This document shows positions 1 through 10,241 of a stretch of DNA of 26,470 nt, piece after piece. The stretch comes from Agaricus subrufescens (Eukaryota; Basidiomycota; Agaricomycetes; Agaricales; Agaricaceae): assembly GCA_029945375.1 (NCBI GenBank), contig JAQOTE010000021.1:1-26470 (forward strand), written 5' to 3'. Numbering within the stretch: the stretch's first letter is position 1; every line of letters begins with the position of its first letter. Below the pieces are notes generated by a model. The model saw only the letters and a program-made list of their open reading frames with translations, did not search any database and was not told the origin of the DNA. The translations under genes were made by a program, and so were the position numbers.

Positions 1-1267
1 AAAGTGTCAGGGACAAATGGATCAGTTTTGAAGAATACACTAATCAGAATTGGTCAAACTTCCTAAAACAATTAAAAGAGGAATACCCCAAACTAGTGAC
101 CAAAGAGAAAGGATCAGTGGCCAAGTTAAAGGCAATTTGTAGAAAATTCAGACATATAGGGATAACCAATCAGGAGGACTTCTCTAGTTTCCATCGGCAG
201 TTCCAGTTGCAAGCAAATAAGTGCCAAGCGCCACCTTCAATTATCTCCAACAGGGAGCTAGTAGAAGAATTTGTAAATACTTTAAGTCCAGCTTTCAGGG
301 ATGCACTTGTGGCCAGATTAAGTCTACAAGGAACCCGTCAAGCATTACAAGGACAAGGAAGATCCGAAGATCCTTATACAATCTCAGAAGTAATCAGAAA
401 GGTGGTAGAACTAGTTAATGGGAACAGCCTGACAGGGGTATATGTGATAGACTCAGCCTGAGAACGGAACCCTTGATCACATACTTCTAATATCAAAAAG
501 GAAGCTAGCAGTTCGTCCTCCTCCATGCAAATGGAAATTGACGTGATGCAACAAGATATTAGCCAGATAAAAGATTCCATAGTGATTGGATGAAAAGAGA
601 TGCAAGAATTGTTAGTGACAAGTCAAAAGAGCATGCAAGCTTATGTAGACTCGTTAAGTTCTAATATAACAGCTAGCATCACTAAGCTTGGGACAACTAA
701 CTCACATCAGCAGAACGTAACCCATCACAAAATCAGACTAGCTACCAAAACAATTTGAACGCAAACTTGAATTGTTTCTATTGTAATGAAACAGGGCATC
801 GATGGATAGTCTGTCCTTATAAAACTCAGGATGAGAAGGACAGAAAAATAGTACAGGACAGATCAAAGCTAAGGTTCGCAGATGGCTCCGGAATACCCAG
901 AGGGCCAGGAGTACCAATTCAAAAAAGTGTTGAAAAATACTTGCCCGCTTCCATGGCAGCACTTATCTTTGGGGCACCTGAGCTACCCCAAGGAGAGGAC
1001 AAACCAGATACCAGGTACCCAGTAACTAGTTCAAGTGCCCCCAGGCCCATCCCACTTGTAGCTATCCAGAAAAGAGAGGATGTACAGAAAGCCAATGCAC
1101 AGGCTTTGGAAATGGAGCATATGAGAGGTCGTCTAGCAACAATGGAAACATTTGTACAAAACCTGATGCCACAAGCCAGACAAGAAATGGCTGAGGAAGA
1201 TGAGCTCATGCAGCAAATGATGAAATTGTTTACTCAGAGGACTGCCGCCAAGAAGGCGGATTTTTGA
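1..1267 (+). pseudogene. gag: gag (capsid/nucleocapsid) of the retrotransposon, partial and decayed
   Basis: The frame is open from base 3, so the start lies left of the window. The first part (to 458) is a helical gag-like region rich in Lys, Gln and Glu. In-frame TGA codons occur at 459, 474 and 591, and the frame drops by one base somewhere between about 698 and 718. From there the frame runs to TGA at 1265-1267. The nucleocapsid zinc knuckle is CFYCNETGHRWIVC near 773-814, a C-x2-C-x4-H-x4-C pattern that binds RNA in retroelement Gag proteins. After it come a Pro-rich linker and a helical Met/Gln/Glu-rich tail (about 1090-1230). The terminal codons GCG GAT TTT TGA form a slippery heptamer, so this stop is probably the normal gag terminus. 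The three earlier TGA codons and the frame break look like decay. Confidence 0.85.
1258..1264 (+). promoter_or_regulatory. Candidate -1 ribosomal frameshift site, gag to protease
   Basis: In the gag frame the last codons are GCG GAT TTT TGA. Bases 1258-1264 read G GAT TTT, an X XXY YYZ-type heptamer of the G-GAU-UUN class used at some retroviral pro-pol junctions. The gag stop follows at once (1265-1267). A slip of -1 enters the frame that is open to 2337. A perfect 9-bp stem (1289-1297 with 1309-1317, 11-base loop) lies downstream, but its 24-base spacing is longer than usual for a stimulator. Single-base loss from a T run is the alternative. Confidence 0.6.
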
Positions 1268-2337
1268 AAAGTCCAATGAAGAAGTCGACTTCTGGAAAAG
1301 AGGTTCGCTTCCAGAAGGATCAGACGACAGAGGACAATACAGAGAAGAGAAATAGAACTACAGACAACAGTGGAGTGTTCCCCTATAGAAGAGTGCCGGC
1401 TATGAAACCAGTAGTGGAGGTACCACCTTTACCAGGCAGATACATGAATGAGACCAGAAAGCCTCCTAGTTATAAACATCAGACTCAAGTAGAGGAAAAT
1501 GTTGATATTAAAGAGGTTTTGATGTGTCTATTTGGCAAGGAGGTTACCTTAACAAAGCAGGAGTTACTAGCTATGGCACCTAAGCTCAGAGAAATGTGGA
1601 AAGAAGTGATCAGTAAGAGAAGAGTCCCTACAGGAAACAACACCATAGAGGTAGAAGCAGAGTTAGGATCAGAAGCAGGACTAACTAGTACTTCCTTGCA
1701 GGAGAATGGTTGGGATGTAGTAGATACCGCTTCACTGGAAGTCCCTAAGCGGACTAGCAAGTTAGCTAGAAATGCAGCGGGGATATACGTGCAAAGTTGG
1801 CATATCGAAGATCCAATCATGCAATATTTGTCTACATTGAATTCCAACGAGCGACAAAAACAGATCTTTGCAGTAGCTAGTACAGAAGCAGTAGCTGCCA
1901 AGGGTATGGAGCATCTCAGAGTAATCCCAGCCTTAGTTAATCGTGTTTGTGAAGAAGAAGCTTTACTAGATAGTGGGTCACAAATTGTGTCCATGTCTAA
2001 ACAAGCTGCCAGCAAATGCAAGGTAACTTGGGACCCCAAGCTCAGTATTAATATGATGGGTGCTAATGGTGCTGTATTGCGAACAGAAGGAGTAGCTAGA
2101 AATGTGCCCTTCACCTTTGGAAACATCACAGTCCATTTGCAAGTTCATATTCTGGAAGGTGCAGCATACAGATTACTATTGGGCAGACCTTTTGATGTAA
2201 TAACCAAAAGCAAGATAGTAAACTCACAGGAGGGTCTTCAGTATATAAACATCACAGATCTGAATACTAAAGAGCAAGCTACCTTGTCAACATACATGAG
2301 AGGACAATTACCCAAGTCAGTAGATGTAAATTTTTAA
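1264..2337 (+). CDS. pro: Retropepsin-like aspartic protease region in its own frame
   Basis: This frame has no internal stop. It overlaps the gag stop by four bases and has no good start codon of its own, so it is probably made as a Gag-Pro fusion by a -1 shift. The first ~200 residues are a Lys/Glu-rich region I cannot assign. The protease follows: the catalytic loop reads LLDSGSQIVSM (Asp-Ser-Gly, around residue 237), a flap-like ANGAVLRTEG segment comes about 35 residues later, and the hydrophobic LLLGRPF motif follows. These are the three hallmarks of a retropepsin, which acts as a dimer to cut the polyprotein. The frame ends GTA AAT TTT TAA, again a slippery heptamer against a stop. It is the only major sense-strand segment of the element with no disabling lesion. 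Confidence 0.85.
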   Translation: MKSPMKKSTSGKEVRFQKDQTTEDNTEKRNRTTDNSGVFPYRRVPAMKPVVEVPPLPGRYMNETRKPPSYKHQTQVEENVDIKEVLMCLFGKEVTLTKQELLAMAPKLREMWKEVISKRRVPTGNNTIEVEAELGSEAGLTSTSLQENGWDVVDTASLEVPKRTSKLARNAAGIYVQSWHIEDPIMQYLSTLNSNERQKQIFAVASTEAVAAKGMEHLRVIPALVNRVCEEEALLDSGSQIVSMSKQAASKCKVTWDPKLSINMMGANGAVLRTEGVARNVPFTFGNITVHLQVHILEGAAYRLLLGRPFDVITKSKIVNSQEGLQYINITDLNTKEQATLSTYMRGQLPKSVDVNF

Positions 2338-2377
2338 GTAGCTTCGAGGAATTCAAGCCCTGGCTTGAAGGAGAAGC
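2328..2377 (+). promoter_or_regulatory. Candidate -1 frameshift signal, protease to reverse transcriptase (heptamer plus hairpin)
   Basis: Bases 2328-2334 read A AAT TTT in the protease frame, a canonical X XXY YYZ heptamer, followed at once by TAA (2335-2337). A -1 slip enters the RT frame, open from 2334 onward. A two-tier hairpin follows after a 6-base spacer: outer stem gcttc (2341-2345) with gaagc (2373-2377), and inner stem ttcaagc (2352-2358) with gcttgaa (2363-2369) closing the tetraloop cctg. Spacing of 5-9 bases is what such stimulators normally show. Function is inferred. Confidence 0.7.
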
Positions 2378-5300
2378 AGCCTGCATCATCAGTCAAGACT
2401 CCAACACTAGTCAGCCATATATCAGTGAGGTCTTGCTGATTCAATCCAACAAGCTAGATGATGAAGAAGTAAAACTAGTATATTTACAGAAGAGCTTGGA
2501 AGAAGCAGACCTTCCTGAGAAGGCAATTTTCAGTCAGTACTTGCAAAACGTCACCACAGACTACCAACCATACCATAAAGTGGTTGCAGTTGAAGAAGAT
2601 AAACAGTGGAAACCAACCATGGTGCTAGGTAAGAAGTATAAACCTGTGGCGCTAAAAGTGAAACCAGTTCTGGGAGAGCTACCAGCAAAATTCTGCATAG
2701 AGCAAGATATAACTGGGGATCCATTAGAGGGAATGCCCAAGCTAGTGGTAAACCCACCCAAGTTTGAACCCAAGGGGCGCTATACTCAGGAAAGAAAGAA
2801 CAAACTAGATACAGCACACGGCAGAGATTTCTTATGGCCTGAAGAGCGCAAGTTCATGCACTGGCTGATTGGCCAGCAGAATGAGTGTTTTGCCTGGGAA
2901 GACAGTGAACGAGGTAGCTTCAAGCAAAAGTACTTCCCAGCAGTAGAAATACCCACAGTGGCACATACGCCATGGGTAGAGAAGCAGTTTAGAATACCCC
3001 CAGCCATATATGAAGAAGTCTGTCATATAATAAAGTGCAAAATAGATACAGGAGTCTATGAACCATCAAACTTGTCGTACAGGTCTAAGTGGTTTTGTGT
3101 CTTAAAGAAAGATGGGAAAAGTCTCTGTCTTGTACACAGTTTAGAACCATTAAACCAGGTTACGATTGCACATTCAGGGCTTCCTCCAGCTACTGAGGAA
3201 CTAGCTATGCACTTTGCAGGGAGAGCCTGTACAGGAGTGCTTGATCTGTGGGTTGGGTATGATAACCGTAAACTAGCTAGTTCATCCAGAGATCTCACCA
3301 TGTTTCAGTCACCCTTTGGAGCCCTCAGGCTAGTAACTTTGCCAATGGGATGGACAAATTCAGTTCCTATTTTTCATGAGGATGTGACCTTTATACTCAG
3401 AGAAGAGATCCCTCAGTATACCTTGCCTTATATAGATGACGTGCCTATTTGAGGACCTGCTACCAGATATGAACTAGATGGATCTACTACTAGCTATGAG
3501 GTTTTAAAAGAAAACCATGGCATCAGACAATTCATATTTGAACATTTACAGACAGTTAATAGGATCCTACAACAAATGAAATATTCAGGAGGGACCTTCT
3601 CCAGTCCCAAGACTACAATATGTGCAGATTATATCACGATCGTAGGATTTGAGTGCTCATATAAGGGCAGGAAACCTTCTAGGGATGCCATAGGGAAAAT
3701 ACTCCGGTGGGGTGAATGTACCGATACTACCAATGTCAGAGCATTCTTAGGGACAGCAGTACAATGCAGAAATCATATTCCTAACTTTGTGACCTTGGCA
3801 GCACCTTTATATAGTATTTGTAAGAAGGGTGTACTGTTTATATGGGGTCCAGAGCAGGAACTAGCACAGCAAAGACTAAAAGACAGCATAGCTAGTTGCT
3901 TTCATACCCAAAATCCTAAATTTCCAAGTACTCAGCCGATAGTGTTAGCTGTTGACTCCTCTTGGCATGTGGTGGGATACTATATCTATCAAAGAGATGA
4001 GGAAAATCTGAAGATTATCCACTATGTGAAATTCAACTCTATCTTGATGGATGAAAGGCAGCAGAGCTATTCACAACCTAAGAGAGAGTTGTGTGGACTT
4101 AGAATGGTGCTAGAAAAAGAAGTTTATTTACTCAGAGGAAGCAGAAATCTCATCATCAAGACAGACGCCAAATATCTACATGGAATGTTAAACAATCTGG
4201 GCAAGTTACCTAATGCAACAGTTAACAGATGGGTGGATTATATCCAAACTAATTTCCAATTAGTGTTACTCCATAAGAAAGGAAAAACCTTTGGACCCGA
4301 TGGTTTATCTAGATGCAAATGGTATCTGGGAGATCCCATAGAATGACGTTTCGATGATGTGTCAGAAGATGACCAAGGAGACTTCGAACTAGTAAAGGGA
4401 AATCCAGACGATGAGGATCCCTTGCCTTTAGAAGACTTCATTGATGAAATCGATGACAGAACAGGCTTCATACAGCAGATAATAAACAAAGATAGTCTGC
4501 TACAGTTAACAATAGTGGAAGCTAACCAGGTTTTACAATCAGAAATACAGCAGAGACAACAAATGGCTAAGGCTGCAGACTGTCCAGATCCTTTGAGGGT
4601 ATTTCTGAATAATGTAGCAGACATGGAGGAACAAGCTACGTACCAAGAACCATCAGGGCAGACAGTAGATGAAGATTCAGATGCAAGTAATGTGGAGGAA
4701 GATCCTTATGATCAAGATAGGTGTACTTCCGAAGCAAGGATGCAGGACAGACAATTATCTCAAATAAAAGAATGGCTAGCTAGTAACCCTAGTAATGTCA
4801 ATACATCAAAAATGTGCCCAGAACAAGCCAGGTTCATCAGAGCAGCCTCACATTTCTGGATAGATGATCAAGGTCGGCTATTTAGGAAGATATCAGGAAC
4901 CGGGAATCCACAGCTAGTTGTGGAGATTGATCAGCGCATGTACACTATGAAACAGTGTCATGACAAGTTAGGACATCGAGGGGTCTACACAACCAACAAG
5001 CTAGTATCTCAGAGATTCTGGTGGCCAGAGATGGAAGGCGACGTAGCCTGGTACATCAAGTCCTGCCACCTGTGTCAAGCTAGACAAAAGATGGCAGTGG
5101 AACTACCACCAGTAGTGACCCATACACCATCGATATTTCAGATTCTGCATGCCAATACAGTACATATCTCTACAGCCTCCAATGGTTGTAAACATATAGT
5201 GCATGGGAGGTGTGCGCTCTCATCATGGATGGAAGCCAGAGCATTACAAAAAGAAGATGCCAAGTCTATTGGGGCTTGGCTCTTTGAAGACATAATATGC

Positions 5301-6142
5301 CGATGGGGGAGCCTAGTCAAAATTGTCACAGATAACGGTGCCCCATTTAGGAAGGCAGTCTGATGGCTAGAGGAGAAATATGGGATAAAAGCAGTAGCTA
5401 TCTCCCCATATAACTCACAAGCTAATGGAACAATTGAGAGACTGCATTGGGATCTGTGACAGATGCTTTACAAGGCTACCGGAGGGGATCTGAAGCGGTG
5501 GTTCTGGGTATTACACCATGTAACTTGGGCCAACCAGATAACAGTCAGAAAAGGCACAGGTTGCTCACCATATTTCATGATAACTGGAGCCCAACCAACC
5601 ATCCCGCTGGATATAGAAGAAGCAACATGGCTAGTTAGTTACCCTAATAAGATGATTTCCACTACAGAATTGCTAGGGCTATGAGTGCAAGCGCTAGCTA
5701 AGCACATCTCGCATGTAGAAGAAATGCGACAGAGAGTTGTGAGGAAAAACTCTGATGAGCCTTACAGCTCGAAGAAGATATGAAACATAAGATAAAAGAT
5801 TTCAATCTAGGACTGGGAGATTTGGCCCTAGTAAAAAACTCAGCTATCGAAATGTCAGCAGACAGGAAAATGAAAACTAGATACCTAGGCCCAGTGGTTA
5901 TTGTCAAAAGACTTAAAGGAGGGGTGTACCTCGTAGCAGAATATGACAGCTCAGTATGGCAGAATAAGGTGGCAGCCTACAGGATAGTGCCCTATCTAGC
6001 TAGGCAAAAAATTGTATTCAGCGATAAAGTTTGTGGTCTCTTGGATGCTACTGGGGAAGAACTGGAGTTGTTAGAGAAACAAGAGCTCGAGAAATCTTTA
6101 TATGAGGAAAAAGACATCAAACTAGTAGTCTCAACCACTTAA
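2334..6142 (+). pseudogene. pol: pol: reverse transcriptase, RNase H, integrase, C-terminal module; interrupted
   Basis: One frame runs from 2334 to about 5757 with TGA stops at 3450, 4344, 5361, 5457 and 5682, then shifts by -1 between 5757 and 5780 and closes at 6142. RT copies the RNA: motif A region VLDLWVGYD near 3240 and the catalytic box YIDD near 3430 are present. RNase H (about 3940-4320) keeps its acidic set: Asp in AVDSS, Glu in KRELCGL, Asp in IKTDAKY and Asp in GPDGLSR. Integrase has an HHCC zinc domain (HDKLGH ... CHLCQARQ, 4960-5085). Its first catalytic Asp is replaced by Asn (HANTVH, codon AAT at 5152-5154); the second (VTDNG) and the Glu (NGTIERLHW) remain. The tail at 5860-6000 (RYLGPVVIVKRLKGGVYLV) fits the integrase C-terminal GPY/F-type module. 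All five stops are TGA, as from CGA or TGG by transition. This copy is very unlikely to be active. Confidence 0.92.
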
Positions 6143-6267
6143 CAAAAAGCTAGATTGTGAAACAAACACTAGCTAGGACAAGATCTTCAATGGAAAAGAC
6201 AGGACGGTCTCAGAAGTACAGAACTACTGCAGTAACCTTGGCAAGGGACAGGGGCTAGGATAGCTAG

Positions 6268-7603
6268 CTAGGTGCCCTTGTTAAGCATACCAGTCAAAGC
6301 ATCTTGTTGTTGTGCAAGGAACTTGTAACAGCAAACGGAAACTTCCAAGTCCTGAGCAGCCAAAACCAATTGGCCATTAGTGACCAAGTATCTAGCCTCC
6401 AAGTTGTGCTTGGATGAGGTCTTAAGGGCAGCATGGTCGACCTCGAGGGTGGAAGCTGTGAGCCCTTGTACAACACTAAGAAGGCCTTTGCCTAATGGAT
6501 ATGCATCAGTCAGATCATAAACTAACTAGTAACAGATACTGCACCAGAAGGTAATGGGGCAGTTATGGACACCACAGTACTCATACTGGTAAGGAGCTGT
6601 ACAGCGTGTTTATAAGTCCAGCTACTAGTGTCCAAGCCAGGTACAGTGGCATAAGGAATACATACTGTCTGGGGACAAATAGGAGATGGCCCCTGAAACA
6701 ACCAGACAGAAAGAACTAATCAGGAATGGGTGCGATATCAGAAGTAGCTAGTTGCATGTACCACAGCAGAACAAGAGTTGCTTTGAGTTCTGGCAGAAGA
6801 GGCTTCACTACCTGGGGCAGTGGGAACAAGGGAAGGAATAGACCCATCATCATTGATCTCCATGGCCTAGGGGTGCTATTAATCACTAGTTAGGGAAATG
6901 GAGAAGAAGATCAGCTTACGTTAGATGTAGCAGGAAGCTTAGGAGCATTATGAGGGGGGATGACAATGACCTCCTCTTCGCTACCGCTATCGCTACTCTC
7001 GACAGTGGCAGAAGACTTGATAGTCTTACCATAATGACACTAAACTATCATCAGTAACTAATAAAGCAAGTAGCTAGAGGTTTACCTTTTTAGAAGGAGG
7101 GACATTAGACGCCTCAGACCCAGCTGAGGAACCTTTAGTACTGATATTAGATGCAGGTGTGGCGTTGCTGGATGGGGGACCCTTGGTACAAGTCTTCTGT
7201 TCCAAGATCTCAACTAGCTTGGAGTATACAGGAGGATGCTTGTAATCCTTTTCAAAATTATCCTGCCAGTGTTCAAAGCAGCGTTTGGTATGGCCCAGCA
7301 ATTTGAATATCTCAGGCTTGTCAACAGCTGCAGGATCAGACTTGAGCTGCTGTAACAAGGCAGTCTGTAGATCATCGTTAATTACCACTAAAATGTGACA
7401 AGCTAGTCACAATGCACAGCAGAATCAGGCACCAGAGACAAGGCATTGCCTACAGAACCTCAAGTGGTTTGTTTCAACTCGTAGTGATTGACGCGATGGT
7501 GATAATTAGTGACATTATCTTCCAACTCGGTCTTAGCTAGTTGCGTATCGGGACGTAAACCGCCAGAAGGGCCAGTAGGGGCATTGGAAGGGGTCGAAGA
7601 CAT
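6268..7603 (-). CDS. Antisense six-exon gene B between integrase and LTR, unknown function
   Basis: The gene runs opposite to the retrotransposon. Exons on the minus strand: 7603-7463 (or slightly beyond), 7387-7086, 7039-6920, 6866-6762, 6692-6545, 6491-6268. All joins keep frame with GT...AG introns of 46-69 bases; intron 2 (7085-7040) and intron 5 (6544-6492) hold CTGAT/CTGAC branch-like sites. The product is about 346 residues: a Ser/Pro-rich start (MSSTPSNAPTGPSGG), a helical second exon, a Ser/Thr/Ala-rich linker, an acidic ESSDSGSEEEVIVIP patch, and a helical C-terminal segment. I recognise no domain. Exon 1 meets an in-frame TGA (7462-7460) just before the only phase-compatible donor I find nearby (GTTCTG), so intron 1 is uncertain and the gene may carry one nonsense change. 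A TATA box lies 62 bases upstream of the ATG. Being antisense, its introns would not be removed from the element's genomic RNA. Confidence 0.68.
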
Positions 7604-7664
7604 GTAGGGCGAATCGAGGGTAGGGTAGGCGGTTCGATGTCTGAAAATAAACCGGGAGGGCCTC

Positions 7665-7671
7665 TTTTATA
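7665..7671 (-). promoter_or_regulatory. TATA box of antisense gene B
   Basis: On the minus strand the sequence reads GGCTATAAAAGAGG, a consensus TATAAAA box, 62 bases upstream of the ATG at 7603. It implies that the antisense gene has a promoter of its own rather than relying on the LTR. Confidence 0.65.
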
Positions 7672-8409
7672 GCCGCCTCGACCAGCAAAATCAGATACGA
7701 AGCGAACTCGACCCATGGCATCCTGCTAGCTAGTGAGCGATAATAAAGCATGGGTAGGGGGACTTGTTCACTTCTCGGGTACCTACCGACCACATGCTCC
7801 AGAGCACGTAACTTGGTAGTTCGGAAAAATGTAAGCGGCATTCGCTTAGACCTGCACACTTGTAAAGGACGTGCTAGCTGGTGTCACAAGGGCAACTTAT
7901 GCACTAAGTGTTCGACGAGGGCGTCTTAAACATATAGTGGGGGGGAGGGGTAAAAGAGAACCTCCGTAGGTTTTTTCAGGCCAGGCCGTAAGCAGCAAGG
8001 GAATATACAAGACCTTTACCTCGCAAAAAGACAGAAAAGCAACCAGCCTAATGCTGGGAAGAGATCGGCTTCCGATCTACTCTAAAAAGAGGAGCGATCG
8101 GATTACAGATAGCCCAATTTCAAATAACAGAGCGAAATCTCAAAGGTATGACGCGATGAAATAATTGCCACCAGAAGGAGATAAGTTGTAGTTACGGATC
8201 AAGAATCCGATTAGGGCACCAGCTAGCTGTTTGCGGAAACACAAGCTAGGAACGGAACAACAGAAATTTGAATTCAGTACTTTAACTACGACAGAGATGG
8301 GAGTGGATACCCGAGTTAAGTACAGATTCAAAACAAGACAACAGCAAGATAAGACAGAAAAATAAAATGAAACCGTGGCAGAAATGGAGACCCCACCAGC
8401 AGACGACGA
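7672..8409. other. Spacer between antisense genes B and A
   Basis: I see no convincing coding exon here. It holds the upstream region of gene B, a G-rich run at 7940-7956 (seven G, one A, four G), and a perfect 7-bp hairpin AGATCGG/CCGATCT with a 3-base loop (8062-8078) followed by a short CTCT-AAAA-AGAG repeat (8080-8091). The hairpin lies beyond the 3' end of gene A and could mark its termination region; this is inference. Confidence 0.4.
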
Positions 8410-10188
8410 TCAAACGGCAGACTCGTCCACCACAGCCTTGCCTTTGCCTTTGGACGGCGAGGAGCGAGAAGAGGAGGTAATGGGGACGACGGCCTCAGCG
8501 GCCACCTCCTCTTCAGAAGCATCTTCATCGGCGGCCTCCTCTCCAGCAAGTTCGTCATTGACAGAATCTTCAGAAGCCTCAGTTGGCTGGCGAAAGTGCA
8601 TCTCCTGAGCCATCGTATTACGAGTTGAAAAACTAGCATGAAGGGGGGGCCTCTCCGGGAGGTTACTCCAGTAATGACCGCCACGGTGCAAGTCGTCGGT
8701 CTCATGAATAAAGTTCATCATGTCGCCGTAAGCCTGATAGAGACGAAGAGCGGCTTCATGAGAAGCTTCGGGGGGCGCCAGGGGACGGAAAGAATTGTTC
8801 ACAAATCTCGAAAAGCGTATCGAGTTGCGAACAATCCTTGATGAGATGGGCGTTGACGAAATAATTGGGATCGTGGGCATGCACTGCACGAGCTTGCAAA
8901 ATCTCCGCGGTGTGACAGGCACAATCAGACAGAAGACGAGCTTGGGACAATGACAGAAGCTTCTGTTGCATCGTCAATTGAGTGTAACCAACGCTAAGAT
9001 TGCGCGCGGCAACACGAAGAGCTAGAAAAGAAGTAAAACCGACAAAATCAGTACAGAAAAAGACCAAAGAGAAAAGACGTACAGGACTCGCTAGAGAGAC
9101 CATGAGAACGGAGGGCCTCGGCCAAGAATTGGACCACAGGCGCAGGCTTATTGTGGGAGCAATGGGAACGGCCTTTAGCGCGACAAGTTAAACATGCAGC
9201 ACCAGCTATAGCAGCGCTGAGTTCGTCATGCACGTCTGCCGTCGCTGCCCGAGTCTCACCAGAAAGAGTATCGTAAGAATGATCGCAGATGTTGAAATTT
9301 AACAAACAAGAGATACAACTGCCATCCGGGACAGCACGAGAGCAGATATCAGAAGCCATAGTGAAGAGGCTGGCCGTATGATCAAGGATGGGGGTGCCAG
9401 CAACAATACCATAGTCCCGTACTAAGTCGTCGCTATGACGGAAGCCTGTAAAAGAGCAGATCAGTGAAACTAGTTTAAAAAGAAACGGAAGTCTTCAAAA
9501 CATACCACTGCCACGAACCGGGGGGGGTTCTCAGTAGCCTTCTCGGTGATAGTGACAAGGCATGCTGAAGCCGCTTCGATGGGGGTCCGCCTTCGGAGCT
9601 TTTGTTTTGGCAGGGGGGGTGGTTTTGGACGTGGAAGCAGGAGGAGTAGCTTTGATTTTGGAAGCGGCAGCAGACTGACGCGCAGAGGTGCGAGGAGCTT
9701 TGGCAGAAACCACCTCAGGCGAAATGGAATGAGGGCACTTCTGGCCGCGGGCTGGGCGCTCAGCAGAATCGTTAGCCAATTCGTCAATGCTTCCTTCGGC
9801 AGTTTCATCAGCAGAATCCTCGCTAGACACCGAACAATCAATAGCATCCCTAGTTAGTATCATCCTAAGGATTGACTCACGGATCAGAAGCAACGGGGTC
9901 CTCTACCTCAACAATGGGAAGAGGGTCCGGTTCAGCGGCTTGCAACTTCGCCAGTTTCGCGGCAAGGGCAGTCTCCTCAGCGCGAGCTTGTGCGAGTACA
10001 CGGGCAGCAGTCTTTGCAGTCAAAGAGGCCTTCAAAGCCACAAGCGCCGCCGATGGAGGGGCAGATGTAGTAACAGAAGAAGCGGCGACCTTTTCCTGTT
10101 TGATATGGGGCCGAGACTTAGATTTGGGAGCAGTTTGAGGCTTCGAGGCGACAGTAGACTTGCGAGGCTTGGGTTTAGCAGCAGGCAT
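8410..10188 (-). pseudogene. Antisense four-exon gene A with two Cys motifs, unknown function, two lesions
   Basis: Minus-strand exons: 10188-9881, 9822-9506, 9445-9083, 9021-8410. The introns are 58, 60 and 61 bases with good donors (GTGAGT, GTATGT, GTACGT); the first has a textbook TACTAAC branch site. All phases agree. The product would be about 532 residues. Order: a basic Lys/Pro/Ala-rich start (MPAAKPKPRKS), an Ala/Thr/Pro/Lys-rich linker, a Cys-rich part with CISCLLNFNIC (about residue 252) and CLTCRAKGRSHC (about residue 293), a helical region, then a very acidic Glu/Asp/Ala tail ending in a basic Ser/Lys patch (SPSKGKGKAVV). Basic start plus two Cys modules suggest a nuclear nucleic-acid-binding protein, but I recognise no named family. 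Lesions: an in-frame TGA at 9533-9531 (codon 200) and a frame change at a run of six G (8770-8775, six C in the gene), consistent with one extra base. CpG content is far higher than in pol. Confidence 0.68.
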
Positions 10189-10241
10189 CGTAAAAGCAGG
10201 GGGCAAGAAACAAAGGACACGATACCAAGCCAAGGAAACGT

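Noticed and set aside
698..718. A third programmed frameshift inside gag
   Set aside because: The frame drops by one base here, but there is no slippery heptamer next to a stop, and the region before it already carries three TGA codons. Decay is simpler.
5757..5780. Programmed frameshift between integrase core and its C-terminal module
   Set aside because: No X XXY YYZ heptamer is present and integrase is normally continuous in Ty3/gypsy elements, so a one-base deletion is more likely.
8375..8608. Plus-strand Ser/Glu-rich reading frame
   Set aside because: It is the complement of the acidic tail of antisense gene A, whose spliced frame is far better supported.
9823..9880. A 31-base mini-intron in gene A (9880-9850)
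   Set aside because: It keeps frame, but the 58-base alternative ending at 9823 also keeps frame, uses the same donor, and places the TACTAAC branch site at a normal distance from the acceptor.
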